Origin: Zygaena filipendulae
Lineage: Eukaryota; Arthropoda; Insecta; Lepidoptera; Zygaenidae
NCBI GenBank assembly: GCA_907165275.2
Contig: OU015668.1
Coordinates: 9,109,658-9,173,657 of the forward strand
Direction of reading: 5' to 3'
DNA length: 64,000 nt
In this document: positions 41,711-55,400 of the stretch, piece by piece
Numbering within the stretch: the stretch's first letter is position 1
Layout: each line of letters begins with the position of its first letter
The notes under the pieces: generated by a model
Database searches by the model: none
The model's input: the letters and a program-made list of their open reading frames with translations, nothing else
What the model was told of the DNA's origin: nothing
Position numbers and translations under genes: made by a program

Positions 41711-42033
41711 GGGCATGTTGACTAATTTTTATTTTTTAGTCCGTCTTGTAGATTATTAAAAAATATTGGACACGTATTTTTTCTTTTTTTACGTAATCAA
41801 AAAATAACGGCGATATATTGAGTTGAAATTTCTCGTGACGTCACTATTCTGACAGTTTGTATGGCGGTTTTGTGGTTAGTGACGTCACGACCGCCTCATC
41901 CTAAACTTTAATGCGCTTTATCTCTGTATATTTCAATTTATTTAAAAAAGCAAAAAATACGTGTCTATTGTTTTTTTATTTTCTAACTGACGGACTAATT
42001 AGAATTTTGATTTTCAATAGTAGTCAACGTCCC
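41711..42033 (-). mobile_element. MITE 'CRE-pair' family, copy 4
   Basis: GGGCATGTTGACTAATTTTT to AGTAGTCAACGTCCC, reverse orientation; both TGACGTCAC palindromes present. Confidence 0.9.
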
Positions 42034-43410
42034 TATTGTAAGCATAAATAGGTAGTTAAAATCTTAAATTACAATATTCTAATTTGTCACCAAATATTAC
42101 TTTGATTTTAATAATTAATAAATGTATTAATGCCATATTAATGCACCTAATAGATCCGTGTTGGAGGGCTTCCCGATTGCCTATAATCGTAATCATTGTG
42201 AAGGTCGAAAAATATCTATCCAAATAAATATAAGAAGGAAAGCTCTAAGCCGCAAAGCTCATATTAGTTACCTACCATAAATATCTCCGTGCTCTTTGAG
42301 CATTAACTTTCGCCTTTGTCTATTGCCGGTTCTCCCACGATCGTTTACAGTTTACACCCACATCTCTCTCGATCTGGGTGCTCTATTTTTTTTGTACACC
42401 CGATATTTAGGTTTTTTCCCACCTGTGATCTGGCTGGATATACAGAGCCAATGCATGATTAGGCCACAAAGATTTATAATATCCTAGTAGGTATGACGTC
42501 TTTCGAGTATGCCTATTAACCAGTTCGGATCTATTTCTCATTGATTTTTTTTACATCAGTGTTAAGTAGGTAGGTAATAGCTCTTTTAATTTTTTTTAAA
42601 AACAAACAGGTGTTGAACAGACTAGTACCTGTAGGTGATTTCACCTGCGCTAATATAAAAAAATCCTCGATAAACCACTCTTATAGGTAGGTATTCATAT
42701 ACATATATTCATATAATATCTTCCAGGAGAAATTATGTAAATTTTATTTTATTGAAAACTGCATCAAAATTCATTGCGTAAAAATCCGTAAGCGAACACG
42801 GATAGACGCGCGTGAAAAGCAACCCTTCAGAATGAATGCTACGTGTTTAGAAACATGTCAAGTTTTTAAGCGCTAACTACTTACATAAAAGGTGCATAAT
42901 GGCAGCTAATTACATACCATTGTCTAAAAAAAACAACGACCCAGATTGCAATTAAAATTTTGTTGTCTACGTGAACAAGCGAACGTAGCGTCTGGCCATA
43001 ACAACAGTCATCCGTGTCACTTATCTAACCACAAAACCGTCTAGTATCGAATTTGTATGTTTATTTAAACTATACACTCAAAATTAATTAATATTCCATT
43101 TGACAGTAAAAGCGAAAATTGTATAATGGAAGCGATTCAAATTTTGTTTGTCTATGTTGTTTGTAAACAAATGCCCTTACGCCGGCTGTCAACAAACCTT
43201 GGCCACCTCCATTTGCCTATGCCAGAAGAAAATAAAAACTAAACCGTCGTTCCAAATTCGAATCAGTCGGCAGCGCGCCCTTTTGGTCTATAAGCGTATG
43301 CACGATAATTTAAAATTGAAAAGTTTTCGAACACTCAACTCGTCTAGTCAACTTTTACTTTTAAGAAAAACTTAATTTTAATAAACTTTGAATATAATTG
43401 GTGTGTTAAA

Positions 43411-46400
43411 ATGGCTTTTTCGCTAACAAGGCTTGGTTTGCGTGCTGTATTTATTAGTGTGGAGCGGAATGTAGCTGTTTTATCGTGTTCCCAAAATCAA
43501 TTGAAGGTAAGTTGGTGCATTAGATTCGTGTCTGTACTATCATCCATTTTGGCTAGTCGATGCGGGTGTCAACGACTCTAAGGGCCGCGGTTATGCAACT
43601 AGCTCTCGTGTAGCCGTTATTGCTATCATATTTTTCTACTTTAATCTATTCGACATACATTCGAAGTTAAGCAATTGCTTGGTCTTAAAATAGATTACAC
43701 AATTATTAGCTACTTACCTCATTTCAGCCATTTCATTTAATATACCAATTAACTAGGTAGCTTATTCAGGCACTAGATTATACATATAATTCATATTTCA
43801 GAACTTTTAGACTTCGATCAACAATTTGTTGATTGAAGCTTTTAGAAGTTATTGTTAGGGAGATACAATTTCATATTTATTAAAATTTTGTTTTATTACT
43901 TTATTTACAAAATTTTGTTTTGTTTTAGTAGTAAAAAATGATAATTATTTTAGGGTAATTAAACTAGAATTATTAAAATAAATAATGTTGTAGATACGTA
44001 AAACTACTTATATATCCTTCCAGGCTCGGATGTAAGATTTAGTTGAGGGGGGGCAATTTTGGTTGCACTACAAAATTTTTTTAACAGAGTGGTCCTAATA
44101 GAAGTAACATCCAATAGTAAAATTTAGGAGTTCACATTGAGAAGTATCAGAATTGGCTCATGTATTTTACGCGATTTTCATAGATTTCAAAACGAATTTT
44201 TGAAAATGATCGACTCGCATTTAGTTTAAAGACGCAACTTTACGAAGATTTTTCTAATGTCTAAATAAAGACCTACTTTGGTCTTCAGGGGGGCAATTGT
44301 ACCCACTGCCCCCCTGTAGATCCGCGCCTGGGTCCTTCGATAAACAATGTCGGTAGATATGTATCTACCTTGATCGAAAGCTATAGTTCTATTTAAAATT
44401 TAAATTTTTAAAAGAACCTTTGGTAGATAACTATTAGGTTTTATTAATATTTAATATAGGTACCTACTTAAATAAAATGCAAATGCGCTCTGCAATCTTT
44501 TCGTTAACCTTTTGTAGTAAGTTTGATGTTCGCTTATCGCAATATCCGCCGGTCAAATTGCATTATTGCCATGCAATTTTCGTCTTAAGTCCATTAGCAT
44601 TAACACTTCTTATTGCTCGTGATTTCACTATTAAGTCGGTTGCTGTGCAACTGAAGTTCTGTGTCCATTTGACCCAAGTAGACAGTATAATATCTACCTA
44701 TGTACATAAACAATACATAAACAACAATTTATAATATCTTCTGTACATATATAAACTGCTTTGTCCTGAATGACTGATGTATCAACGCCAGCCCAAACCG
44801 CTGATCGTAGAGACCTGAAACTTGGAGGGTGTGTTCTTTGTATGACGTAGGCAACCGTTGAGAAATGATTTTTGAAAATTCAACCCCTAAGGGGATGAAA
44901 AGGGGTTGCAAAGTTTGTACAATTCCGCAGGAACTTTGAACTTATCGCGGGTGGAACCGCGCGGGACAGCTAGTCATACATATAATGCACAATGCAACCT
45001 TTGTATTGTAAAAAGGAGGCTGTATGCCACTCGTTATGGTTTATTTTTTTTTTCCTTTTGGAAAGAAATTCCTTTTTAAAATTCCAAATTATTTGTATTT
45101 TGTATTTTCATAATGTTTCTTGACTCACTCTCACTCCTATCTTTGATTTGGAACCTTACACATCTGAATTGTTACCTACCTATATCTATAAAATAAATTA
45201 TTTTACTGTCTTTATCCTTATTTCTTATTTGAACTAGCCGGAGGACTCTAAACCTCTCATCCTACAAAAGAACCTTTACATAAATCTAATCACTTCCCGC
45301 GGCTTCACCCGCGGGAATTCTGGGACAAAAGTACCCTATATGTCCTCTCCTCTAACGTGTAGGTATGCAAAATTCACTAATAAATCCACTAACACCAACA
45401 TTCTCAACCAGTAGATAAAGTAGATATCCAAAATGTTACCTACATAAGGATACTGACAGCTTTCTATCAGCGAAAGAACTATAAAAATCTGTTTAGTATA
45501 GTTTCCGAGTAAGGTACCTACCTATAAACAAACAGTTACGTAAACTTTCCTCCTTTATAATCCTAACTAATATTATCACAGCGAATGTGAGTCTGTTTGT
45601 GTATTACGCTTTAAAATATTATTTAACAATACCAAGGGCATAAAACCTTTTAGAACCAAAACAACAAAGAACTATCGAAACCTTCAAAGTTGGAATAGGT
45701 TAGGAGCGTCATTAGAAGATACACATTTCGTGGACTCGTGGCGGCAGTCACGTGCGCTCCAGCAATTAAGTTATAACAAGTGGCCTTCGAAGGGCGGCAG
45801 TAAACACGCCATAAACAAACTTAATATCATTATGAATGTCTTGTGTTGTGTCGGTGTTGTAACATTTTAATAACTTATTCTATTATAAGCGATTCTATGC
45901 GTTACGAACTGGCCATTAACAAAGTTTGTTTTTTTTTATTTTTTATGAAATTTTGGTTTTTGTCCACTGTCAGTGTTAAATTTTTATTGGAAACACTAGC
46001 TGTGCTTTGCGGTTTTACCCGCATTTCGAAATTTCCGCGGAATTTCGAAATGCGGGTAAAGTACCTACCCTATGTCCTTTTCTGTATTTCTGGAAATGTG
46101 TAGGTATAAGTAGGCAAAATTTCACGATGCACGGTGTGTAGTTAAGGAGTGCAAGCGTAACAAATAAACAAATGAAGTAACGTTCGCATTTACATAATTA
46201 TTTTAAGAATAACGAATTACTTAAAGTTACCTCGTTGGACCCAATACCCGCGTCTGTTTCGGACGTATTGTAATAGGACCGGTTAACCCTTATTGAAAAT
46301 AAGTAGGTAGCTACCTATGTAACAGGTTATTGTTGTATCGGGTACTTAGAATACTATGCCTTCGAATAGAATAACGTGTGACTAATTTTATTTCAAAGTG

Positions 46401-49400
46401 GAATTGTAAATATTAAACTTATTAAGGCTCTTACAGGGGTCAGATTAACTTATAAAATATTTAAATAAGTATATCTATATACCTACTATAATATTATAAA
46501 GCTGAAGAGTTTGTTTGCTTGAACGCGCTAACCTCAGGAACTACAGGTCCGATTTGAAAAATTCTTTCAGTGTTAGATAGCCCATCTATCGAGAAAGGGT
46601 ATATATCATCACGTTAAGACCAATACGAGCGGAGCAGCAATAAAAAAGATTGCTGAAACGAAATTAACGCGGGTAAAACCGCGAGAAACAGCTAGTTTAA
46701 ATGGATGCAGATAAGCAATAACATGTTAACCTATGAAATGAAATTGTTAAACATAAAAAAATCTTGTCATAAAACGACGCTATAATTTTAAAACACATTT
46801 TACTCAAAATTTCTCCAATGTGGGTTAACACACTATTGCTTATCTATGTCCAAATAAATGAATATGAATAAAACAACACGTTCAACTGTCCATCATTCCA
46901 GCGAACGCCCAGGCGGTCGGTCTGCACCGGCAGCATGTGTTACCTGAAGGAGTACAGGTCGGGGAGCGACAGCAAGGAGCTGGAGCTGGCCGCGCGGCGC
47001 TACAGCAAGCGGCACGCGCCCGGCGAGGAGCGCCGCCGCCACAGCGACAGCGACAGCAGCTCCGACTCCGACACCGAGTGCAAGGGATACGACCGGGTGA
47101 GCTTCCACCATTGAATTGAATTGAATTGAATTGAAAAAACTTTATTTGACACAACACAAGGATTTACAGCATACGTATACAACAACTAGACATATATAAT
47201 ACATATATAACAGGTATTGTGGGTACGCTTCTCAACCGACGGACAGACGCCGCCAGCCGAAGGTCTGTGGGCGGACTCCATCCGACGACTGAGAAACGGA
47301 CACCTACTTAAAATAGCGGAGACACTTATTTGAGTATTGTGATAAGACACAGTGTTGTGACAAAAAGGCGGCCAGCTCAGCATAAGTCGGGTGGTAAGGA
47401 CCACCCGGCGCTGGTCTTCCGCTGGAGCCCTGCGGAGGCGTCACGGACGCAGGCAAACAAATTTATACACAAAATGAACAAATATTATATCTTACTACAT
47501 ACTACTATATACTAAATACCAATGACTATACATACTAATGATTACATAGACTATTGTAAATATATACTGATTGTAATGATTACATACATTGGCGTATCTA
47601 GGTTTATTTTTCAGGGGGGGCCATGCCCCTGACATGTCATATCGCGGGAGTCGCGGGTACAAACTTTTAAAAATTAAGTCTACAAATTTGAATTGTGCAT
47701 TAAGTTAAAATCACTACATAATATAAAACAAAGTACTCCGCCGCGTCTGTCTGTCTGTCCGTCTGTATGTTCGCGATAAAATCAAAGACTACTGAACGGA
47801 TTTTCATGCGGTTTTCACCAATAGATAGACCGATTCAAGAGGTGGACATCTAGTAAGTAAATAAACAATTGCCCGCCAGTCGGAGTTCTGGCGCCGCAAG
47901 ATGCGCACCGTGCACAACATCCTGGACGTGGACAAGGACGGGCTGGTCTCCTACAGCGACTTCCTGCTGCTCGGCCAGCGGTTCAAGGACCTGGGCCACC
48001 TCGACGACCGGCAGGCCGAGGAGTTCAGCGCCATCATCAAGGTTAGCAGCTGTCCCGACCACAGCTTGCGGGACTTAAACGATCGGAGCCACATTTTCAC
48101 GCCACGGATTCCGGGCTCAAAAGATACAGTAGTACAATCAATTGAACTGTTGAGAATGGACCCTCTATCCACCTAGGTATATTACTATAGTAAAAAAAAG
48201 TAATAATAATAATAATAATTTATTTTATTCACAATATAACCAAAACTAAGTACATTACAGTGTAGGTATTTCGATTAGTTATTCTTATAGATATGAGCAC
48301 TGTCCCCTACACTAGGCATAAACCTGTACTGTAGGGTAACAGGAGCGTCCGCCGAGAAACACTGATCAAATTGTACACATTATAATATAAAAGTAAACAT
48401 GAAAAAGCAAAAACAATCTGTATGTATAAGGGTATAATAATGGTCTCGGATTTGTCATCTAGATTTAAGAATGTAAGTGTGTATTAGTGAAATTGCGTAG
48501 TGTTATGTCTATGTATTGTGTGTGTGTTGTGAAATATGTTAGGTAAAAGAGTTAAGAAGTGATATTCAGTAAGTTTCCTGTCTGGGTATAATTTAAGTTA
48601 TGCAAATATTTTTTTATAGAGACAGCACATTTACGTTTAGTTTTGTCGATTAGTGTCTCATCCTTACTAATGCGATTATACAGCACTGGTCCTAAAAATG
48701 ACAAACTTCTCCTTGCTGTGTGCGTGCGTTTGGATGGTAGTTGAAAGATTATGTCCTTCCTCCTTTTCTGCCTATTCAAGTTTATATGATCCAAATCAAT
48801 AAGAGTATGTTGTCTCAGTACTGCTGCTTTAACATATAATTGTCTAACTGTCAGTACAGAGCACTCCTGGTAAAGTTGTTCAGTCGGATATTGTTTTGGC
48901 TTAGACATGATAACTTTAAGTAATGCCCTTTGAGCTCGCTCTAATTGTATAAGACTGGTTTTTGCTGCAGAACCCCAAGCTGAAATACAATATGAAAGTA
49001 GTGATTGAGCCAAGGAATTGTACACCATCATTGAGGTTTTGACACAGCCAACGTCTCTCAAATTCTTAAATACGTAAATAAGTTTACGCACTCGTGCCGT
49101 TAAAGATTCAATATGAAAAGACCATGAAAGTGTTTGGTCCACAAACACTCCCAGGTACCTAATATTAGTAACCTGATCCAGCATTGGACAGGAACAACTG
49201 ATGTTGTGGGTGCAATTAGACTCATGTATTTTGAGCGTAGGAGGACACGGTGGCTGAGATTTTGATTGTATCGAAAATATAATATATTTGGTCTTTTGTA
49301 CATTTAATGTAAGAAGGTTATTATGTAACCATCCCGAAACAGTCCTAAGCCCTTGATCAGTGAGTAGGTGCACCTGCTCCCATGTATCTCCGGTAAAAAT

Positions 49401-52400
49401 CAAAGCTGTGTCATCTGCATACGTTATTACTTTGCAGCCCTCCATAGGTAGGTCGCACAAGTCATTTATGTAGAGTAGAAATAAGGTTGGGCCAAGTATA
49501 CTACCCTGCGGGACTCCAAATTTGACGAGAACGTCACCACTATGCTCTGTATTCACTTTAACCCTTTGAGATCTCTCCGTAAGGTAACTAGTGAACCATT
49601 CTAGTGATATACCACGAACACCCACAGCCTCAAGCTTCGCCAGTAAGATAGGAATGGAGACAGTATCGAACGCCTTTGCAAGATCTAAAAATACTCCAAT
49701 TGTTTTACGATTTTCATCTAGTTGCGATATTACATGTTCTGTCAGAGTCGTTACTGCATCCTCTGTAGATTTTCCAGCTCTGAAACCAAATTGATTCCTT
49801 GAAAAGAGCTCTTTTGACTCTAGATATTGGATAAGGCGTTTATTCATGAGTTTTTCTAATACTTTGGACAATGTTGGCAGCAGCGAAATTGGCCTATAGT
49901 TAGAAACTACATCTGCATCACCTCCTTTGTGAATTGGGCAAATAGTTGATCTCTTAAGTGCTGTAGGAACAATGCCTGAATCGAGACTAGACTGACAAAT
50001 GTAGGCTATAGGCTTCACAATATAAGGTAGAATTTCTTTTAACAATTTTGGAGTTATTCCGTCCCACCCTGGTGAGGAGTTAGTTTTTAGGTTTTTTATG
50101 ATAGTTGTCACCTCACTTTCATCTGTAGGATAAGAAACAAAGGACGATGCCACACTAATCTTTGACCTGTAATTTTTGGCGATATTACTTTCTGTGTTAT
50201 TGGTGGATTGCAATATTCTTTGTGCTAGTTTAGAACCAACATTAACAAAGTAATCATTTATATTATTTAGTGAGTTTCCAGAGGAGCCTTTGTTCTTTAA
50301 CAGTTCACCAGCAGGATTCGTCTTTTCAGAAATATTACATATGTTTTTAATGTTTTGCCAGGTTTTTTTGTTGTCTTTTGCATCTTGTTGTAGCTTCATT
50401 CTTTCGTGCGTTCTTTTTAGCTGTTTAAGTAAGTTATTACATGTGTTTCTATATCTTAAATATATTTGTTTAATTTCGGAGTTATTAGGATCATTCCTGA
50501 CTTTAGTGTGTAATTTGTCTCTTCTTCGTATACACTTTATCAAGCCTGGGGTGATCCAGGGCTTAATGTTATGTTTTGACTTAGGTATACTTTTAATAGT
50601 TGAATTTTTCTTTAAAATTTTTGTCATTATATCTATAAATAGGTTTGTTGCCATATTGACTTCTTTTTTATCTAAGAGAAGAGACCAGTCAATTTCAGAT
50701 ATGTCGTGGCGTATAGATTCATAGTTAATTTTGTTAAACGTTCTAGTAACATCACTTTTATATGTTTTCTTCTTATCAATTTGTACAATAATTGGCGAAT
50801 GATCAGTTATATTAGCCGGAAATGTGAGGATTGTTACCACTTCCTTTGTTTTAATCATGATGTGATCCAGGCAATTTTTTTCTCTCGTAGGGAATAAATG
50901 ACCAGGTAAAATACCATGTGTAGATAGAAGTGTTAGATAGTCTGAAGAGTGTCTGGCGGTGTTATTGTCTTTAATGTCTATGTTTATGTCTCCCATAATT
51001 ACTATACTTGGCACAGATTTGAAAGAGTCCAATAATACATCCAGTGACGAGTTAAAATTTGATACATTATGAAAAGATGGTGGCCGATAAATTGCAATTA
51101 TTCTAAGATCATCTCCACAACCAACAACCAAGCAATTTGCATCCTGAAAGGTCGGCTCAACAACACTTATATTGTTCAAGTTCTTTTTAATGTAAATCAC
51201 TATTCCACCGTTTTTATTAATGTTATATTTTGTATAAAAACAATTATAACCCGAGAGACTATATGGGGTGAAATTCTTATTCAGCCAGCATTCAGTTAAA
51301 ACCAAGATGTCGATATCAAAGCCAACTCGTTTCAGAAATACTAGAAAATCATCATAGTTTTTGTTAATACTTCGTATATTAATGGTGATCGCAGTCAGGC
51401 TATTGGATTTATTTTGTATAAGATATGTCTTGCATTGTTCAGGTTCACTCAATTGAAATGATTTTGAGACATTGACATTGTCAATGTCTGATAGCACCTC
51501 ATGTAATTGGGCCATTTTGGTTGTTACGATTACAGAATGATTTTAATTTATTATTATTTGAATGAACTTTACAATGCAAGAATCCTTTGTTAAATGTCGA
51601 GTAGTTATTAAGAGCCGTGACCGAGAGAAATGTATATTTATTTTTAAGAAGTCTCATCCTTACGCTAGTTTCAAATATATGGTTATTAGGTTTTTTTTGG
51701 GGATTACTGGAGCACTGTGAATGTTTGTGTATGTGTATGAGTGTAATGAATGTATGTAGTGAATGTTCAACAAAAGATAAGTAATTATAGTGTGTGTGAG
51801 ACGACAGTCCAAGACAATAATATACATGTAAAAACCTTATAACTAAAAAACCCAAACCCAAATAAACTAGAGAAATTGCAAGATAAGATATTCTATAAAA
51901 TGTTAGAAAGTTTATATTAGAGTTACTACTTGATCTAACATAGCTACAAAATAGTCATTCGAGCTCCATGGAAGGCGATAGTAAGTTTTCGATCTGCTTA
52001 ACAGATTTTATCTCAACAGCTGGTGATCCTTCTTCTCTGCGGACAAAGACTTTGCCTCCAACAGCCCAACAGAACTTATACTCTCCCCTTTTGACTAATG
52101 CCCGTGCCATATAATGGATTTGTTTTCCTTTTTTTGTTAGTTGTTCACTTATATAGATTGGCTGCTTTTCTCCCTCTAGTCCAATAGAGTTTGTATTTAA
52201 TTTATCATCCGATTTTGAAGAATTTAGGAATTTTACAGCTTTGATGATCTCGTTCTTACGTTGTACCGATGTATATTCTGTAACGATGATTTTGGGACGG
52301 CCGCTTTTTGCTGGTAGGCGATACGTGTTACGTATTTCATGCAGTTCTACGCGGACATCTAGGCATTTGTGTATTTTCTCCATAATTTCTAGTGGGTTTT

Positions 52401-55400
52401 CAGTAATTTCAGGTGGCAAATTTCTAATTTCTATAGTGGTCTCTCTAATTTTCTTTTGAGTAAGTTCCAGCTGCTGTTCCAATAAATCGATGCATGCAGT
52501 CGTGCTACTATCCTTCTTTTCCAAAGCTTCCACTCGTAACCTTAGTTCATTTTGAGATGAAGCTATATCTATGATAGACTTTTTAATTTCCAAGTTTGAG
52601 GTGATAATATCATTATTTTGTTTTTTTATCTCGGTAAACTCTTGATTCATACTATTATATCTTTCTTTTTGCTCTTTTATCATATCTGAGAACATTTCCT
52701 GCATATTTTTAAACATTTCCATCATATCAAACCTCAGGGCTTCACTGGAACCACCAGAGCGTTTCCTTTTGCGGTAAGTGATATTCGGATTTATTTCGCT
52801 TTTCTCATTCGAGTTAGACACGTCAGGTTCCGAGTACGACTCACCGAGAGGTCGTGGGGGAGTGCGCATAATTTTACCTAACCCTGGTATCATATTCAAA
52901 GTTTAATAAACTGTGGCCAGATCTTTGTTATTGTTACTCTGGTAAACAAATAGATATATTTGGTTTAGCAAACTTATGAATTTATTTATTTTTGTATAAA
53001 ACACAAAATAATCTTGCCCACTAAAAAAGGCCCTCCTAATTAGTTCTCCGTGCACACACCGCGTAAAAATGAGAATCACAAGTTTATGCACAGCAATAAA
53101 GTCCCTTGGCGTGATATTATAAACGATACTTGGAAACTCTGCGTGTACCGAGTGGCGACCAGAAGGACTCGTCTATTACAAAACTCTTGGATATCGTAAT
53201 GTCGGTACTTAGAAATAATTATTTTAGAAAAAAATAAATCAGTAATTGTCCTTTTATTTTAACACTAAAAACGAAACTAACACCACACTTCAGTTACCAA
53301 TAGAACTCAGACGTTATTTATTACAAATTTAATCAAGTATGACAGATTTAAACGTATTAAAAATTTATAAATAGTCTGCAAGAAATCACTTGTCACAACA
53401 CACGTCCGACCCGTATTATCATGTATGATGTAATCTTAGTAGAATCCGCATCACGCATGTCTGGTCACGGTAATCTCCGGAACTGCAAACGGATTATCAT
53501 TCGGTTTTAAAAAGTAGATTAAGCTTAGCATCGATCAAATTTTTTTAATTTAAATCGTATTTCGACAAATCAAGTGACTATGTAGAAGCAAAAGAAGCCT
53601 TTCACGGGGCACAGCTATTAAAAAAGCAGATAGAAGACAGTAATAACTCATAATAGCTACCCTAGCTACGCCAATGTCTGTGCTCGTACCGATTCGCGAG
53701 TGTTGTTGGTGCAGTTGACGTGGGAGGAGCAGTGGGGTGCCATAGACCCCTACAACTACGTCACGGTGGAGCAGTACCTGGAGGACATGCACCACGTGCT
53801 CAACGACAGGGCGCTCAAGAAGCGCGCCATGCGCTGGCTGCCCTACCTGTTCAAGGTGAGAGAACACCCTGTATGCGGCGCGATCGCTCTCTCCTTAATC
53901 CTGAGACGTCCTCTTAATGAAAACATGGTACATTGAGTTTGAGGCTCTGACCAATAATTGTAAACTTCTTTTTTAATACAGTTGCTCAAAAAGTGGCGTA
54001 TTGCAGGGACGTTTAGCGTTCGGGATGTGGGCTATTACATACTCGAGCTTTTTGTTTACCTTTCCCGAACTCGTGCGTTCTCTTTGCCAACTGTCAAAAA
54101 TGGCGACACGACTTTGACACACTTTTTGCATTGCGAAACGTAGGTTTCGCATTACTAATACGACTAGCGCCATCTCTTGATCACAGTTGGAACTTAGTTG
54201 AGTTTGTTGTGTTTTTGATATTTTATTAAATTGCTTAATTTTTTCGTAACTGTATTAAAAATAGTTGTTCAGTACACGTGCGGAACCGTCATTGCAACTA
54301 GTTCCGACTGTCAACCCTCACCTTCGGCTGCGCCTCGGCTCGGGTAGACATTTGTCGGAACTCTTTGCAATGACAGCCTTTCCGCACTTATAATGAAATA
54401 TACTATTTCAATAATGTTGACATTTACTTTTTGATATTTTCTCGCGCGATTTCACCCGCGTTAGTTTTGCAGTACCCACGGAAATTTCGGGGTAAAGAGT
54501 ACCCCATGTCTATTTGACAATGACGAGCAGTTCCCGCGGTTTCGTTCGTGTTATCTTCATGTCCAGCCCTGACAACGTATATGCTATATTTCATGATGAT
54601 CGGCTGAGTAGTTAAGGCGTGAAAGCGTAGCAAACAATCTCACCTTCGGATTATTAATTCTAGCTGTTCCCCCGCGGTTTTACTTGCGATAATTTTATAG
54701 TTCCCGCGGGAATTCCGGGTTAAAATATAGCCTATGACACTCACTAATAATGTGGCTTTCTATTGGCAAAAGAATTTTCAAAATCGGTAAAGTAGATTAA
54801 GAGATCTTTATAATATTAGTAAGATTAAGGATGTACAGATTAGAGGGATGATGACACATAAAGGGAGAGATATAGAGAGAGAAAGAGAGTTAGAGCAAGG
54901 TGTGTATATTATATAAGCGATGACGTAGTACCTGCTGTTGTGCGGGCAGGCGGTGGACAAGGACGGCTCCGGCTGGATCTCGGTGCAGGAGTTCAAGCTG
55001 TTCTACCGCTGCCTGGGGCTGGGCGCCGAGCGCGCCGCCGTCGCCTTCGCCGCCATCGACACCAACGCGGTGAGACACGCACACACGCACACACACGCGC
55101 AATATGCGTACACTAATACGCACGCACAACACAAGTATACTACACGCGCACGCACAATACAAGCACGCAATATTCACTCTTACACGCGCACAACACACCC
55201 ACACATACATACACAACATTAAAGCGCACAATACACTGACATACACACACACACGCAATATGCACACTCATATACGCGTACAACACATACACACATGCAC
55301 AACACACACACACACACGCAATATGCACACATTCATACACGCGTACAACCCCCGCACAATACACACACACACGCAATATGCACACATGCGCGCGCACAAC

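Larger units (their letters stand above)
36960..43410. other. intergenic region between Vps29 and the SCP-like gene
   Basis: About 6.4 kb without a recognised gene. Holds in order: CRE-pair MITE, Helitron-like fragment (about 37530-37770), TIR element (37801-38175), a region of unknown origin with repeated TAACGGAAC motifs (38480-38850), TIR element (39061-39365), a GC-richer unique stretch (39830-40390), a U2 snRNA-like fragment, a palindromic MITE with nested SINE tail, Helitron fragment (about 41400-41605), CRE-pair MITE, then AT-rich sequence leading to the SCP-like start. Confidence 0.65.
48184..53100 (-). mobile_element. non-LTR retrotransposon (LINE, CR1/Jockey-type), two intact ORFs
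   Basis: 3' end at low coordinates with a (TTA)n tail (about 48200-48222) instead of poly(A); ORF2 48552-51515, ORF1 51955-52899, 5' UTR up to about 53100 (edge not certain). Antisense in SCP-like intron 3. No frame disruptions, so a young insertion is likely. Confidence 0.85.

Noticed and set aside
51499..51861. 120-aa ORF between LINE ORF1 and ORF2
   Set aside because: Overlaps the ORF2 start, His/Thr-rich with no known domain; LINEs of this kind have two ORFs.
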